Origin: Azohydromonas lata NBRC 102462
Lineage (GTDB): Bacteria; Pseudomonadota; Gammaproteobacteria; Burkholderiales; Burkholderiaceae_C
Assembly (NCBI RefSeq): GCF_001571085.1
Contig: NZ_BCTC01000052.1
Coordinates: 1-45,286 of the forward strand
Length of the DNA stretch: 45,286 nt
Reading direction: 5' to 3'
Shown piece after piece: positions 1 to 8,232 of this stretch. The number at the start of each line of letters is the position of its first letter. Position 1 is the first letter of the stretch. Both the position numbers and the translations under genes were made by a program. The notes beneath the pieces are model-generated. The model was not told where the DNA came from. It saw nothing but the letters and a program-made list of their open reading frames with translations, and did no database searches.

Positions 1-1129
1 CGTCGATGACGTTGATGATGTCGGCGATCTTGCGCGAGCTCTCCTCGATGCCGCGCATGGTGTCCACCACCTGCGCCACGACCGCGCCGCCCTTGACGGC
101 CACGTCCGAGGCGCCCTGGGCGAGCTGGTTGGCCTGCTGCGCGTTGTCGGCGTTGTGGCGCACGGTGCTGCCGAGCTCGTCCATGGAGGCGGCGGTCTGC
201 TGCAGCGCCGTGGCCTGCTGCTCGGTGCGCTGGCTCAGGTTGTGGTTGCCCTGGGCGATTTGGGCGCTGGCGGAGGCCACGCCCTCGGCGTTGCGGCGCA
301 CTTCGCCCACGGTGCTCACCAGTTGCGCGCGCATGGCGGCCATGGCGGCCATGAGGCTGCCCTCGGCCGCGCCGTGGCGGGCCACGTCGCTGCAGAGGTC
401 GCCCTGGGCGATGTCGCGCGCCACGCGCGTGGCTTCCTCGGGCTCGCCGCCGAGCTGCCGCGTGATGCTGCGCGTGATCCACACGCCCAGGCCCACCGCC
501 AGGCCTATGGCCAGCAGCGGCCCGGCGATGAGCACGACCATGTTGATGCCGCGCGTGCGCTGGGCCGTGGCGATGCTGGCGGCCGCGGCCTCGCGCTGCG
601 CCTTGTCGAATTCATCGTGCACGGCGCGGAAGTTGTCCATGGCGGCCTGGTCCAGGCCTTCCATGAAGGTGCCCACCAGGTCGGCCAGCAGGCCCCTGCC
701 GGAGGCGATCTCGCGGCGCTCCTGGAGCAGCGGCGTGATCACCTTCTCGAACTCGACGCGGCGGGCGTCCATGCCCTCCAGCCGCTTGAGCTGGGCCGGC
801 TCGTCGGCCACCAGGGCGCGTGCCCCGGCCAGGTGCTTCTCGAAGGACTTGTGGCCATCGTCCCAGGCGGCCAGGAAGCGCTCGTCGCCGCTGAGCAGGA
901 AGCCGCGCGCACCGCCCTGCATGGCCAGCATGTCGCGCAGCATGTCGTCGGCCGTGGTGGCGGCCTCCCCGGTGCGGGTGTTGGTGCGTTCCGCGTCTTC
1001 CAGCTTCAGCGCGGTGTAGAGCGAGGCGCCCGCCACCGCCAGCAGCACCAGCACCACCAGGCCGAAGGCCAGTGACAGGCGCTGCGCCACGGTCATGCGC
1101 GCGGGCGATATGGGGTTGCGCGCGCTCAT
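1..1129 (-). CDS. Methyl-accepting chemotaxis protein (3' end outside window)
   Basis: This is an inner-membrane chemoreceptor that passes ligand signals to CheA/CheW. Reading from ATG at 1129, a short cytoplasmic N-terminus leads into a hydrophobic segment at about residues 18-38. A helical periplasmic four-helix-bundle-like sensor follows, then a second membrane segment (about residues 200-225, ending GVWITRSI), a HAMP linker, and the start of the coiled-coil signalling domain (LSQRTEQQATALQQTAASMD), which is typical of the Tar/Tsr class. The window edge cuts the signalling domain before its hairpin tip, so adaptation sites and any CheR-docking pentapeptide are unseen. GGAG lies about 9 bases before the ATG, which overlaps the stop of a short upstream ORF (ATGA). 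The ligand cannot be deduced. The family call is very secure. Confidence 0.93.
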   Translation of the reverse strand, partial: MSARNPISPARMTVAQRLSLAFGLVVLVLLAVAGASLYTALKLEDAERTNTRTGEAATTADDMLRDMLAMQGGARGFLLSGDERFLAAWDDGHKSFEKHLAGARALVADEPAQLKRLEGMDARRVEFEKVITPLLQERREIASGRGLLADLVGTFMEGLDQAAMDNFRAVHDEFDKAQREAAAASIATAQRTRGINMVVLIAGPLLAIGLAVGLGVWITRSITRQLGGEPEEATRVARDIAQGDLCSDVARHGAAEGSLMAAMAAMRAQLVSTVGEVRRNAEGVASASAQIAQGNHNLSQRTEQQATALQQTAASMDELGSTVRHNADNAQQANQLAQGASDVAVKGGAVVAQVVDTMRGIEESSRKIADIINVID

Positions 1130-1218
1130 AGTCCGCGCTCCAGCGTGGCGGGCAACGAAAACCGCGGCGCAGCTTCAGTGCGGCAGCGGCGTGCAACGGG
1201 CGGCAAACAGGCCGGCAT
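1126..1218 (-). CDS. Candidate 30-residue leader ORF coupled to the chemoreceptor
   Basis: A short ORF begins at ATG 1218 with a perfect AGGAGG six bases upstream. It ends at TGA 1128-1126, overlapping the chemoreceptor ATG in an ATGA arrangement. The product begins MPACLPPVARRC and is rich in Pro, Arg and Cys, with no recognised domain. The frame stays open upstream to an ATG at 1338, but only the 1218 start has a good ribosome site. It may be a leader peptide that sets chemoreceptor translation by coupling, or a chance frame in GC-rich DNA. No function is claimed. Confidence 0.35.
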   Translation of the reverse strand: MPACLPPVARRCRTEAAPRFSLPATLERGL

Positions 1219-1551
1219 GGTCGTCCTCCTGGGGCTTGGACAGGCCGGCCCGCACATGGACAAGCCGCTGCCCGCTGTGGTGGTGTGACGGGCAAAAAAG
1301 CACTCCGCGACCAGGCGCGGTTTGCCGTTTGGCTTCAATGTAACTAGAAATTTCTTGCGGGTGTCACGGTGTTGCTTGCCGTTCGCACACCGCGCGAAAA
1401 AGTGCGTTTGTCACGCTGTTGAAAGCGATCCGCGTTTGGAACGTGCGCGAAAGCGGCCGTTGGGCGGACGCCGGATCGCCGCAACGCCACGGGATCAGCG
1501 GGGCGTCCGGCAAAAAAGCGGCCAGCCCGCCGCCGCGGCGGGCCAGGGGGC
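1130..1551. other. 422-bp intergenic region upstream of the chemoreceptor
   Basis: Apart from the candidate leader ORF and the minus-strand terminator at 1512-1543, this stretch holds a short AT-richer island around 1338-1357, a plausible place for the chemoreceptor promoter. I could not identify convincing -35/-10 boxes or a FliA-type promoter. No other gene is supported. Confidence 0.5.
1512..1543 (-). terminator. Candidate Rho-independent terminator after the GH1/RmlD fusion gene
   Basis: On the minus strand a GC-only hairpin (7-bp arms, GCCCGCC and GGCGGGC, five-base loop; plus-strand 1525-1543) is followed after seven bases by six T residues (plus-strand A-run 1512-1517). It begins nine bases past the stop codon at 1552. 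The spacer before the T-run is longer than ideal. Confidence 0.5.
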
Positions 1552-3732
1552 TTACAGGCCGAAGGCCGGCGCCGGGGCGCCCTCGTGCAGCCGCTGCGGG
1601 GCTTCGGCCAGAAAGCGCTGCAGCGCGTCTTCCAGCCGCGGCGTGAGCTCGCCGCGCTCGCTGGTGAGGGCGCTGTAGGGCGGGCGCGCGGCGCGCAGGC
1701 CCAGCGAGCCGCTGTCCACGGCACGCACCAGTGCGCACGGGTGGCCGGCGGCCTCGGCCGCGGCGCAGGCCAGCGCGTACCAGCTCAGCGCGCCGCGGTT
1801 GGCCACGTGCCACAGTCCCTGCTGCCCATCCACCAGCAGGTCCAGGCAGGCGTTGACCAGGTCGGGCACATACGTGGGCGAGACGATCTGGTCGTCCGGC
1901 GCCGTCCAGGTCTCGCCGCGCGCAAGCCGCTCCAGCCCAAGGTGCAGGAAGTTGTGGCGGTCCCAGGGGCCGAAGAAGGCGCTGGTGCGCACCACCAGCG
2001 AGCCCGGCACGCGCGCCAGCGCCCGCTCGGCGCGGGCCTTGGCGCGGCCGTAGGCGTTGAGCGGGTTGACGGGATCGCTCTCGCGGTAGGGGCGCTGCTG
2101 GCGGCCGTCGAAGACGAGGTCGCTGGAGAAGGTGAGCACCGGCACGCCGGCATGGCCGCAGGCGCGCGCCAGCGCCATGGGGCCCAGGGCGTTGTCGTGC
2201 CACTGGCGCGGGTCGTCTTCGGCGTCGTCCACGCGCACGTAGCCCGCGGCATTGATGACGGCCCAAGCGCCGCTGGATTGCAGCAGCGCGCGCACGGCTG
2301 CGCCGCGGGTGATGTCCAGCTCCTCGCGGCGCAGCAGCCGGTAGGGCAGGCCGCGCTGGCGGCACAGCCGCGCGAAAGCCTGGCCCAGCGTGCCGCGCGC
2401 GCCCACGATGAGCACGGGCGGCCCGCCGCAGCGCCGGCTTTGCACCTCGCCGTGGGGCAGGTAGACGTGGCGCTCCTCGCGATGCCACCAGCCCGCGCCT
2501 TGCAGCACCGGGTGCGAGGGCTCGCGCCCGGCGGCCAGGTCGCGCGCCAGGGCGGCCAGCGCGGTTTCGCGCGGCGTTGGGCCGCGCACGTCCCAGGCGC
2601 CGCTTTCGTAGTGGCCACGCGGCCGGGTGAGCAGGCTGTCCCAGTCGAAGGTGCCGAAGGCCGCCCACAGCGTGAGCGCGCGTAGCTTGACGCCGCGCGA
2701 GCGCAGCGCTTGGGCGGCGCTCCAGGCCTGCGCCAGCCAGCGCATCTGCTCCTCGCGGGTGCAGCCGATGTGGACCTCGGTGATGGCCAGCTCGTGCCCG
2801 GGGTAGCGTGCCGCCACCTCGCGCAGCCGCGCCTCGAAGCCGCCCACGTGCGCGCCCAGCACGCGCACGGCCTCGGTGTCCACGTAGCGGTCGCGGCCGT
2901 TGCCGCCGTGCAGGTGCGCCGGGTAGCGCTCCAGCCGGTGGTCCAGGAAGCGCTCGCTGGTGATGTAGTGGTTCACGCCGATGAGCATGTCGGCCTCGGG
3001 GGCCTCGCGCAGCGCGTCCAGCTCCCGCGGCGTGGCGCCGTGGTCCAGCAGGTAGCCGCGCAGGGGGTGGTGCTCGTCCACGCGGCCGGCCAGCAGGTCC
3101 AGGGCCAGCCAGCGGCGGGCGTTGTCGTGGCGGGCCTGGTACTGCAGTGGCGGCGTGGAGTGGATGAAGCCTATGTCCTCGGTCTGCACCAGGCGGGCCG
3201 CGGGCTGCGCCTCGCGCAGCCCGCGCATCGCCGCGGCCGTGCCCATCACCTCGTTCATGAGGGCGCGCACGAAGCTGCGGCCGTCGGCGCGGTGCGGATA
3301 CCAGATGCCGTAGAGGCCTGAAAAGCGCGCCGTGGTGACGGGCTCGTTGACCGGCGTCCACAGCGTGGCCCAGGGGTAGCGCTCGGCCACGGCGCGGGCG
3401 AAGGCGGCGAGCTTGCCCGGGAAGGCGTCGTCCAGCAGGCTGGTGTGGCGCGGGCCGCTGCCGTGGTGCAGCAAGCCCACGATGGGCTCCAGCCCAAGCT
3501 CGCGCAGCCGCGCCATGCGCGCGTCGGCCCACGTGAAGTCCAGCGTGCCGTCGGCCTGCTCGGTGCGCTCCCACAGGATGGGGAAGCGCACACGCCTGGC
3601 GCCCAAGGAGGCCAGCCGGTCCAGGTCGTCCAGGCGGTGGTTGAAACCGCTGCATTCGAGCTGGTCGATGTAGCGATCGCCTATGCGGTTGACGGTCGCC
3701 TCGGGGGCGGCCCACAGCTCCAGCCCGGCCAT
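1552..3732 (-). CDS. Glycoside hydrolase family 1-like / RmlD-like sugar-nucleotide reductase fusion
   Basis: This two-domain protein has 726 residues. Residues 1-430 resemble a family 1 glycosidase TIM barrel: the acid/base glutamate sits in TPVNEP (E130), and a candidate nucleophile is E319 in AITEVH, where beta-glucosidases usually have TENG. Residues 438-726 form an RmlD-like short-chain reductase, with the nucleotide motif VGARGTLG (443-450) and the catalytic YGRAK (Y561, K565), as in dTDP-4-dehydrorhamnose reductase. Start 3732 is chosen because it lies four bases after the glf stop (TGA 3739-3737); an in-frame ATG at 3825 would overlap glf by 89 bases. Coupling to glf suggests a role in surface polysaccharide or nucleotide-sugar chemistry, but the substrate is unknown and the barrel may not be a true hydrolase. 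Confidence 0.85.
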   Translation of the reverse strand: MAGLELWAAPEATVNRIGDRYIDQLECSGFNHRLDDLDRLASLGARRVRFPILWERTEQADGTLDFTWADARMARLRELGLEPIVGLLHHGSGPRHTSLLDDAFPGKLAAFARAVAERYPWATLWTPVNEPVTTARFSGLYGIWYPHRADGRSFVRALMNEVMGTAAAMRGLREAQPAARLVQTEDIGFIHSTPPLQYQARHDNARRWLALDLLAGRVDEHHPLRGYLLDHGATPRELDALREAPEADMLIGVNHYITSERFLDHRLERYPAHLHGGNGRDRYVDTEAVRVLGAHVGGFEARLREVAARYPGHELAITEVHIGCTREEQMRWLAQAWSAAQALRSRGVKLRALTLWAAFGTFDWDSLLTRPRGHYESGAWDVRGPTPRETALAALARDLAAGREPSHPVLQGAGWWHREERHVYLPHGEVQSRRCGGPPVLIVGARGTLGQAFARLCRQRGLPYRLLRREELDITRGAAVRALLQSSGAWAVINAAGYVRVDDAEDDPRQWHDNALGPMALARACGHAGVPVLTFSSDLVFDGRQQRPYRESDPVNPLNAYGRAKARAERALARVPGSLVVRTSAFFGPWDRHNFLHLGLERLARGETWTAPDDQIVSPTYVPDLVNACLDLLVDGQQGLWHVANRGALSWYALACAAAEAAGHPCALVRAVDSGSLGLRAARPPYSALTSERGELTPRLEDALQRFLAEAPQRLHEGAPAPAFGL

Positions 3733-3736
3733 CGCG

Positions 3737-5026
3737 TCAGGTGGCAGCGCTGCCGTTGAGCGGCGCGTGCGGCAAGGAGGCTTCGCGCCGCGTGCGGCCC
3801 GCGGCCGTGGAAGCCGCAGGCACAAGGGTCTCGGGCGCCAGCGCCACCGGCTCGGCGGCCTCGCCGCCGAGCTGCGCCTTGAGCTTGCGGAAGGTGGTGA
3901 GCGCCTGGGCCACGACCTGGTCCATGTTGTAGTACTTGTAGGTCGCCAGCCGGCCCACGAAGCTCACGTTGGGCACCTGCTCGGCCTCGGCCTGGTAGAG
4001 GCGGTAGAGCTCGGCGTTCTGCGGCCGCGGCACGGGGTAGTAGGGGTCGCCCTCGTCGCAGGGGAACTCGTAGACCACGGAGGTCTGCGCGTGCGCCTGG
4101 CCGGTGAGGTGCTTGAACTCCGTCACGCGGGTGTAGGCGTAGTCGTTGGGGAAGTTGACGGTGCCCACGCTCTGGAAGTGCTCCTGCGGCAGCGTCTGGT
4201 GCTCGAAGCGCAGGCTGCGGTAGGGCAGCTTGCCGTGGCGGTAGTCGAAGTAGGCGTCGATGGGGCCGGTGTAGACCATGTGCCGCCAAGGAAAGAGGTG
4301 CTCTATCTCGCGGTAGTCGGTGTTGAGCATCACCTTGATGTTCGGGTGCGCGAGCATGCGCTCGAACATGCGGGTGTAGCCCGCGCGCGGCATGGCCTGG
4401 AAGGTGTCGGTGAAGTAGCGGTCGTCGCGGTTGCAACGGGTGGGCACGCGCGCGGTGACGCTGGCGTCGAGCTCCGAGGGGTCCAGCCCCCATTGCTTGC
4501 GGGTGTAGCCGCGGAAGAACTTGTTGTAGAGGTCGCGGCCGACCTTGCTGACCACCATGTCCTCGGAGGTCTTCACGCTCTCCAGCTTCTCGGCCATGGA
4601 GGCGAGGAACGCCTCCATCTGCTGCGCCGTGAGGTTCATGCCGTAGAGGCGGTTGACGGTGTCGAGGTTGATGGGCATGGGCAGCAGCTGGCCGTCCACG
4701 CTGGCGAGCACGCGGTGCTGGTAGGGGCGCCACTCGGTGAAGCGCGAGAGGTAGTCGAAGACCTCGGCCGAGTTGGTATGGAAGATGTGCGGGCCGTAGG
4801 GGTGGACGAGCAGTCCGGCGTCGTCGTAGCGGTCGTGGGCATTGCCGCCGATGTGTGGGCGCTTGTCGCACACGAGCACGCGCAGTCCGAGCTGGCTGGC
4901 CAACCGCTCGGCCAGCACGCTGCCGGCAAAGCCGGCACCGACCACGAGCACGTCGAACCCGCCGGACGCGGCGGCCGGGCGCGGTTGGGCGGCCAGACCG
5001 CTGGTATTGATGGAACCCACGGGCAT
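3737..5026 (-). CDS. glf: UDP-galactopyranose mutase
   Basis: This FAD enzyme interconverts UDP-galactopyranose and UDP-galactofuranose, the donor for galactofuranose in surface glycans. The 429-residue product has an extra, low-complexity N-terminus of about 20 residues. The dinucleotide-binding motif VVGAGFAGSVLAERL follows, then the family motifs HIGGNAHD and YGPHIFHTN, the YTRKQWG motif and the C-terminal FVGRLATYKYYNMDQ. The tail after about residue 390 is Ala-rich and not conserved. AGGAG directly abuts the ATG at 5026, so translation may really start at the GTG at 5020, seven bases after AGGAG. The gene is coupled to the downstream GH1/RmlD fusion. The family call is secure. Confidence 0.95.
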   Translation of the reverse strand: MPVGSINTSGLAAQPRPAAASGGFDVLVVGAGFAGSVLAERLASQLGLRVLVCDKRPHIGGNAHDRYDDAGLLVHPYGPHIFHTNSAEVFDYLSRFTEWRPYQHRVLASVDGQLLPMPINLDTVNRLYGMNLTAQQMEAFLASMAEKLESVKTSEDMVVSKVGRDLYNKFFRGYTRKQWGLDPSELDASVTARVPTRCNRDDRYFTDTFQAMPRAGYTRMFERMLAHPNIKVMLNTDYREIEHLFPWRHMVYTGPIDAYFDYRHGKLPYRSLRFEHQTLPQEHFQSVGTVNFPNDYAYTRVTEFKHLTGQAHAQTSVVYEFPCDEGDPYYPVPRPQNAELYRLYQAEAEQVPNVSFVGRLATYKYYNMDQVVAQALTTFRKLKAQLGGEAAEPVALAPETLVPAASTAAGRTRREASLPHAPLNGSAAT

Positions 5027-5184
5027 CTCCTGTCAGGACTTCACAAAGACAGGGCTTGGACGGCAATGCGCGTGCCGGGGGGATTTCCCGGGGCCAGGGC
5101 AAGGGACCTTGCGAGGGCAGGCGCTCGCCAAGCCAGCCTCGCAGCGGTGCGCTGCCGGCGGCTTTTTCAAGGCGCGCTGCCGCC

Positions 5185-7017
5185 TCAGTGCGACGTCCCT
5201 TCCGAGCGCGTGATCTTGTTCCACACGTTGTACTTGCCCACGGGCTTGCTCATGGGCAGGCGCTTGACCTCCTTGAGCGTTTGCGCGTCGTAGACGATGA
5301 GGGCGCCGTCCATCTCCCACAAGCTCACCAGGGCGAAGCGGCCGTCCCGGGTGAACTCGGTGTGGGCCAGGGTGCGGCCGGGCTCGCGTATCTGCGCGGC
5401 CACCTGCAGCGTGCGCTTGTCTATGAGCGTGAGCGTGTCCTTGGCGCCCGGGCTCATCATGGAATCGGTCCAGGCGTAGGGCGTGGCCTCGTGGCTGCGC
5501 ATGAAGAAGCCCGGGCCCGGCGTGGCGATGCGCTGCAGCGGCCGCCAGGTCTTCATGTCGATCACGTCCACCGCGCCGCCTTGCAGGTTGGGGCTGGCCA
5601 GCACCGTGCTGCCCTTGAAGGGGAAGGTGATGCCCGACCCCAGGTGCGGCATGCCGGCAATGGGCAGCTCGGCAATTTTTTTGCGGATGTCGAGGTTCAC
5701 CACCTGCGCCGTGGGCGGGGCTTGCGTGGGCGCCTGCGCGTCGCCCGGGGCGGCGGTGCGCGGGCGTGTCGCGCCCAGGGCATGGGCATAGCTTTGGTCG
5801 AAGAAGAAGTCGTCCAAAGGCTCGTCCAGCAGCGTGCGGCGAATGCCGAACGTGCCGGGCTTGGCGATGGCCTCGCCTTGTCTGTAGTCGTGCACGTAGC
5901 CGTCGAAGATGGGCTCGGCCTGGGGGTCGTAGCTGATCTCCCACAGCTCCGGGATGTCCTTGAGTGCGACGACGAAACTCTTGCGCGGCGCGGCGTCGTA
6001 GACGGCCGACACGCGCGAGCTGGCCTGGCCGTCCAGCGTCGTGGCGGCGTAGGTCTTGACGAGGTTCAGCGCCGCGTCGAAGAGGGCCAGCGTGTGCGGC
6101 AGGTAGTTGGCGGCCATGAGCCACTTTCCGTCGCCGCTCACGGCCACGTTGCGCATGTTCAGGCCCGCGCGCACCTCGGCCACCACCTGCAGGTTCCACA
6201 GGTCGTACTTGGTGATCCAGCCGTCGCGCGAGCCGAAGTACACGAAGCGCCCGTCCGGGCTGAACTTCGGCCCGCCGTGCAGCGCGAAGCGCGAGGCGAA
6301 GCGGTGGATGACTTCGAAACGGTCGCCGTCCACCAGCGACACGTGGTGGTCGCCGCCCTCGACCACCACGAACAGGTTCATGGGGTCGGCCTTCCATGCC
6401 GGCTTGGCGGGCAGCTCCTTCGCGTTGGGCGCCGCGGTGCGCGAGGCGCGTATGTCGGCCTCGCCCCACGTGGGCGCGGGCGAGACGGGGGCGTAGATCC
6501 AGGCAGCCAGCGCCTGCACGTCCTCGGCGGCGAGTTTTTCTCCGAAGGCCGGCATCTGCGTGGCGGCGCGGCCGTGGGTGATGACCTGGCGCGCCTCGGC
6601 GGGCTTCAATCGCTCCAGGCTTTGCGGCAGCAGCGCCGGGCCCATGCCGCCCAGGCGCTGCCCGCCGTGGCAGGCGGCGCAGTGCGCCTGGTAGAGCGCG
6701 GCGGCGCGGATGGAGTTGTCGGCCGGCTCGCCCGCCTCGGCGGCGCGGGCCAGGTCCACGCCCATGGCCACCAGGCCGGCGGCCAGCGCCAGGGGGCCGA
6801 TCCAGCGCTTGCCGTGAGCCAGGGCGGCCGAACCCCACTTCGTCATGCCCGCGAAAGCGGGCATCCACGAACGACGGGACTGTTCCCCTGGCGAGGCTTT
6901 GCCTGACGATGACTTGTCCGGGGCTGCCGTTTCGGCGCGCGTGGATGCCCGCTTTCGCGGGCATGACGAACTATTTTGTGTGGCGTGCCGGCGTTGGCCC
7001 AACTTTCTTGTGCCCAT
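5185..7017 (-). CDS. nirN: NirN, cytochrome c/d1 protein of heme d1 maturation, with in-frame repeat insertion
   Basis: NirN is a periplasmic NirS paralogue with a c-type heme domain and a d1-type beta-propeller. In Pseudomonas it catalyses the last step of heme d1 synthesis, dihydro-d1 oxidation. Here CAACH (C113, C116, H117) binds heme c and the eight-bladed propeller follows; the C-terminus NKITRSEGTSH is typical of the family. The gene follows nirJ with a seven-base gap. The N-terminus is odd: a 132-bp inverted repeat (6839-6970) adds 44 codons in frame between the likely original start and the signal sequence (hydrophobic residues about 73-91). Removing it joins the frame cleanly to KRWIGPLALAAG. 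Alternative start: ATG 6846 inside the repeat, which lacks a good ribosome site. Export of the long form is uncertain. Confidence 0.88.
   Translation of the reverse strand: MGTRKLGQRRHATQNSSSCPRKRASTRAETAAPDKSSSGKASPGEQSRRSWMPAFAGMTKWGSAALAHGKRWIGPLALAAGLVAMGVDLARAAEAGEPADNSIRAAALYQAHCAACHGGQRLGGMGPALLPQSLERLKPAEARQVITHGRAATQMPAFGEKLAAEDVQALAAWIYAPVSPAPTWGEADIRASRTAAPNAKELPAKPAWKADPMNLFVVVEGGDHHVSLVDGDRFEVIHRFASRFALHGGPKFSPDGRFVYFGSRDGWITKYDLWNLQVVAEVRAGLNMRNVAVSGDGKWLMAANYLPHTLALFDAALNLVKTYAATTLDGQASSRVSAVYDAAPRKSFVVALKDIPELWEISYDPQAEPIFDGYVHDYRQGEAIAKPGTFGIRRTLLDEPLDDFFFDQSYAHALGATRPRTAAPGDAQAPTQAPPTAQVVNLDIRKKIAELPIAGMPHLGSGITFPFKGSTVLASPNLQGGAVDVIDMKTWRPLQRIATPGPGFFMRSHEATPYAWTDSMMSPGAKDTLTLIDKRTLQVAAQIREPGRTLAHTEFTRDGRFALVSLWEMDGALIVYDAQTLKEVKRLPMSKPVGKYNVWNKITRSEGTSH
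6839..6970. repeat. 132-bp REPIN/MITE-like element with 31-bp perfect inverted arms
   Basis: The left arm is 6839-6869 and the right arm 6940-6970. They are exact inverted copies over 31 bases, and each contains its own palindrome (CCCGCGAAAGCGGG). They enclose 70 bases of unrelated sequence. No target-site duplication is clear. The length is a multiple of three and both frames shown here stay open, so it is tolerated inside nirN. This is the typical form of two inverted REP sequences moved by a RAYT transposase in trans; no RAYT gene lies in the window. Confidence 0.85.
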
Positions 7018-7024
7018 GGCGCCC

Positions 7025-8230
7025 TCAGTGCGGCTGGTAGCTGAACGGCGTGATCGCCACGCGCTTGCCCGGCTGCGCCAGGCCGATCTCGGCGTCGTCG
7101 AGATAGCAGCCCGGGTCCTCGGCCCACGGGTCGCCGGTGAGCTGCTGCGCGCGCACGCGGGTGTTGCCGCCGCAGATGTCCAGGTACTGGCAACCCGCGC
7201 AGCGGCCCTGCACGGCGCGCGGCTGCTGCTTGAGGCCGGCCATGAGCGGGTCGGACAGGTCGTTCCAGATGGCGGAGAAGGGCCGCTCGCGCACGCTGCC
7301 CAAGTCGTGGTGCCACCACATGGTGTCCGGGTGCACGTGGCCCAGGTTGTCGATGTTGGCCACGTTGAGGCCGGAGGCGTTGCCGCCCCATTGGCGCAGG
7401 TGCAACTGCAGGTGGGGCAGCCAGTGCGGCAGCTGCCTGGCGGCCCACCGCAGCAGGAAGGGCCCGTCGGCGTCGTTGTTGCCGGTGACGTACTCCTCGC
7501 CGCCGCCGCGGCGCGCGTCCTCCCAGGCGCGGTCGAAGATCAGCTCCAGCGCCTCGCGCGTGGCCTCGAAGCGCGCGTCGCGCCCGCGGTGCAGGTTGCC
7601 GCGCCCGGCGTAGTTCAGGTGCGAGAAGTAGAACTTGGGGATGCCTTCGGCGCGCATGAGCTCCAGCAGCGGGCGCAGGTCGGCGGCGTTCATGTCCGTC
7701 ATGGTGAAGCGCAGGCCCACGCGCACGCCGCGGTCGCGCAGCAGCCGCACGGCATTCAAGCTGCGGTCGAACGCGCCTTGCAGGCGGCGGAAGCGGTCGT
7801 GCACCGCCTGCAGGCCGTCCAGGCTGATGCCCACGTAGTTGAAGCCCACCTGCGCGATGCGCTCGGCCCACGCCGCGTCGATCAGCGTGCCGTTGGTGGA
7901 CAGGCCCACGTAGAAGCGCTGCTGCAGCGCGCGGCGGGCGATGTCCAGGATGTCCGGCCTCAGCAGCGGCTCGCCGCCGGAGAGGATGAGCACCGGCACG
8001 CCGAAGGCTTTCAGGTCGTCCATGACCGTGAAGACTTCTGCCGTGTCCAGCTCGCCCGCGTAGTCGTGGTCGGCCGAGAGGGCGTAGCAGTGCTTGCAGG
8101 TGAGGTTGCAGCGGCGGATGAGGTTCCAGATCACGACCGGCCCGCGCGGCTTGCGGCCCTCGGCCAGCGCATAGGTGCCCGTGCGCTCGGCCTGGGCCAG
8201 CGCGTGCATGTAGTGGGAGATGCGGAACAT
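7025..8230 (-). CDS. nirJ: NirJ, radical SAM enzyme of heme d1 synthesis
   Basis: NirJ is a SPASM-type radical S-adenosylmethionine protein that replaces the two propionate side chains of didecarboxysiroheme with oxo groups. In the 401-residue product the radical SAM cluster motif CNLTCKHCYA lies near residue 40, the SAM-binding GGEPLLRPD follows, and the C-terminal cysteines include CAGCQYLDICGGNTR, an auxiliary Fe-S cluster site. ATG 8230 is two bases after the nirGH stop, with AGGGGG at a good distance. The long ORF reading through to 9283 in this frame is a shadow of nirGH. It sits between the decarboxylase genes and nirN, as in other nir clusters. Confidence 0.95.
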   Translation of the reverse strand: MFRISHYMHALAQAERTGTYALAEGRKPRGPVVIWNLIRRCNLTCKHCYALSADHDYAGELDTAEVFTVMDDLKAFGVPVLILSGGEPLLRPDILDIARRALQQRFYVGLSTNGTLIDAAWAERIAQVGFNYVGISLDGLQAVHDRFRRLQGAFDRSLNAVRLLRDRGVRVGLRFTMTDMNAADLRPLLELMRAEGIPKFYFSHLNYAGRGNLHRGRDARFEATREALELIFDRAWEDARRGGGEEYVTGNNDADGPFLLRWAARQLPHWLPHLQLHLRQWGGNASGLNVANIDNLGHVHPDTMWWHHDLGSVRERPFSAIWNDLSDPLMAGLKQQPRAVQGRCAGCQYLDICGGNTRVRAQQLTGDPWAEDPGCYLDDAEIGLAQPGKRVAITPFSYQPH

Positions 8231-8232
8231 GG

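Noticed and set aside
6839-6970. Repeat arms as a CRISPR array or as phage attachment sites
   Set aside because: There are only two inverted arms with one spacer, no direct-repeat periodicity, no cas or integrase genes; the pattern is that of a REPIN.
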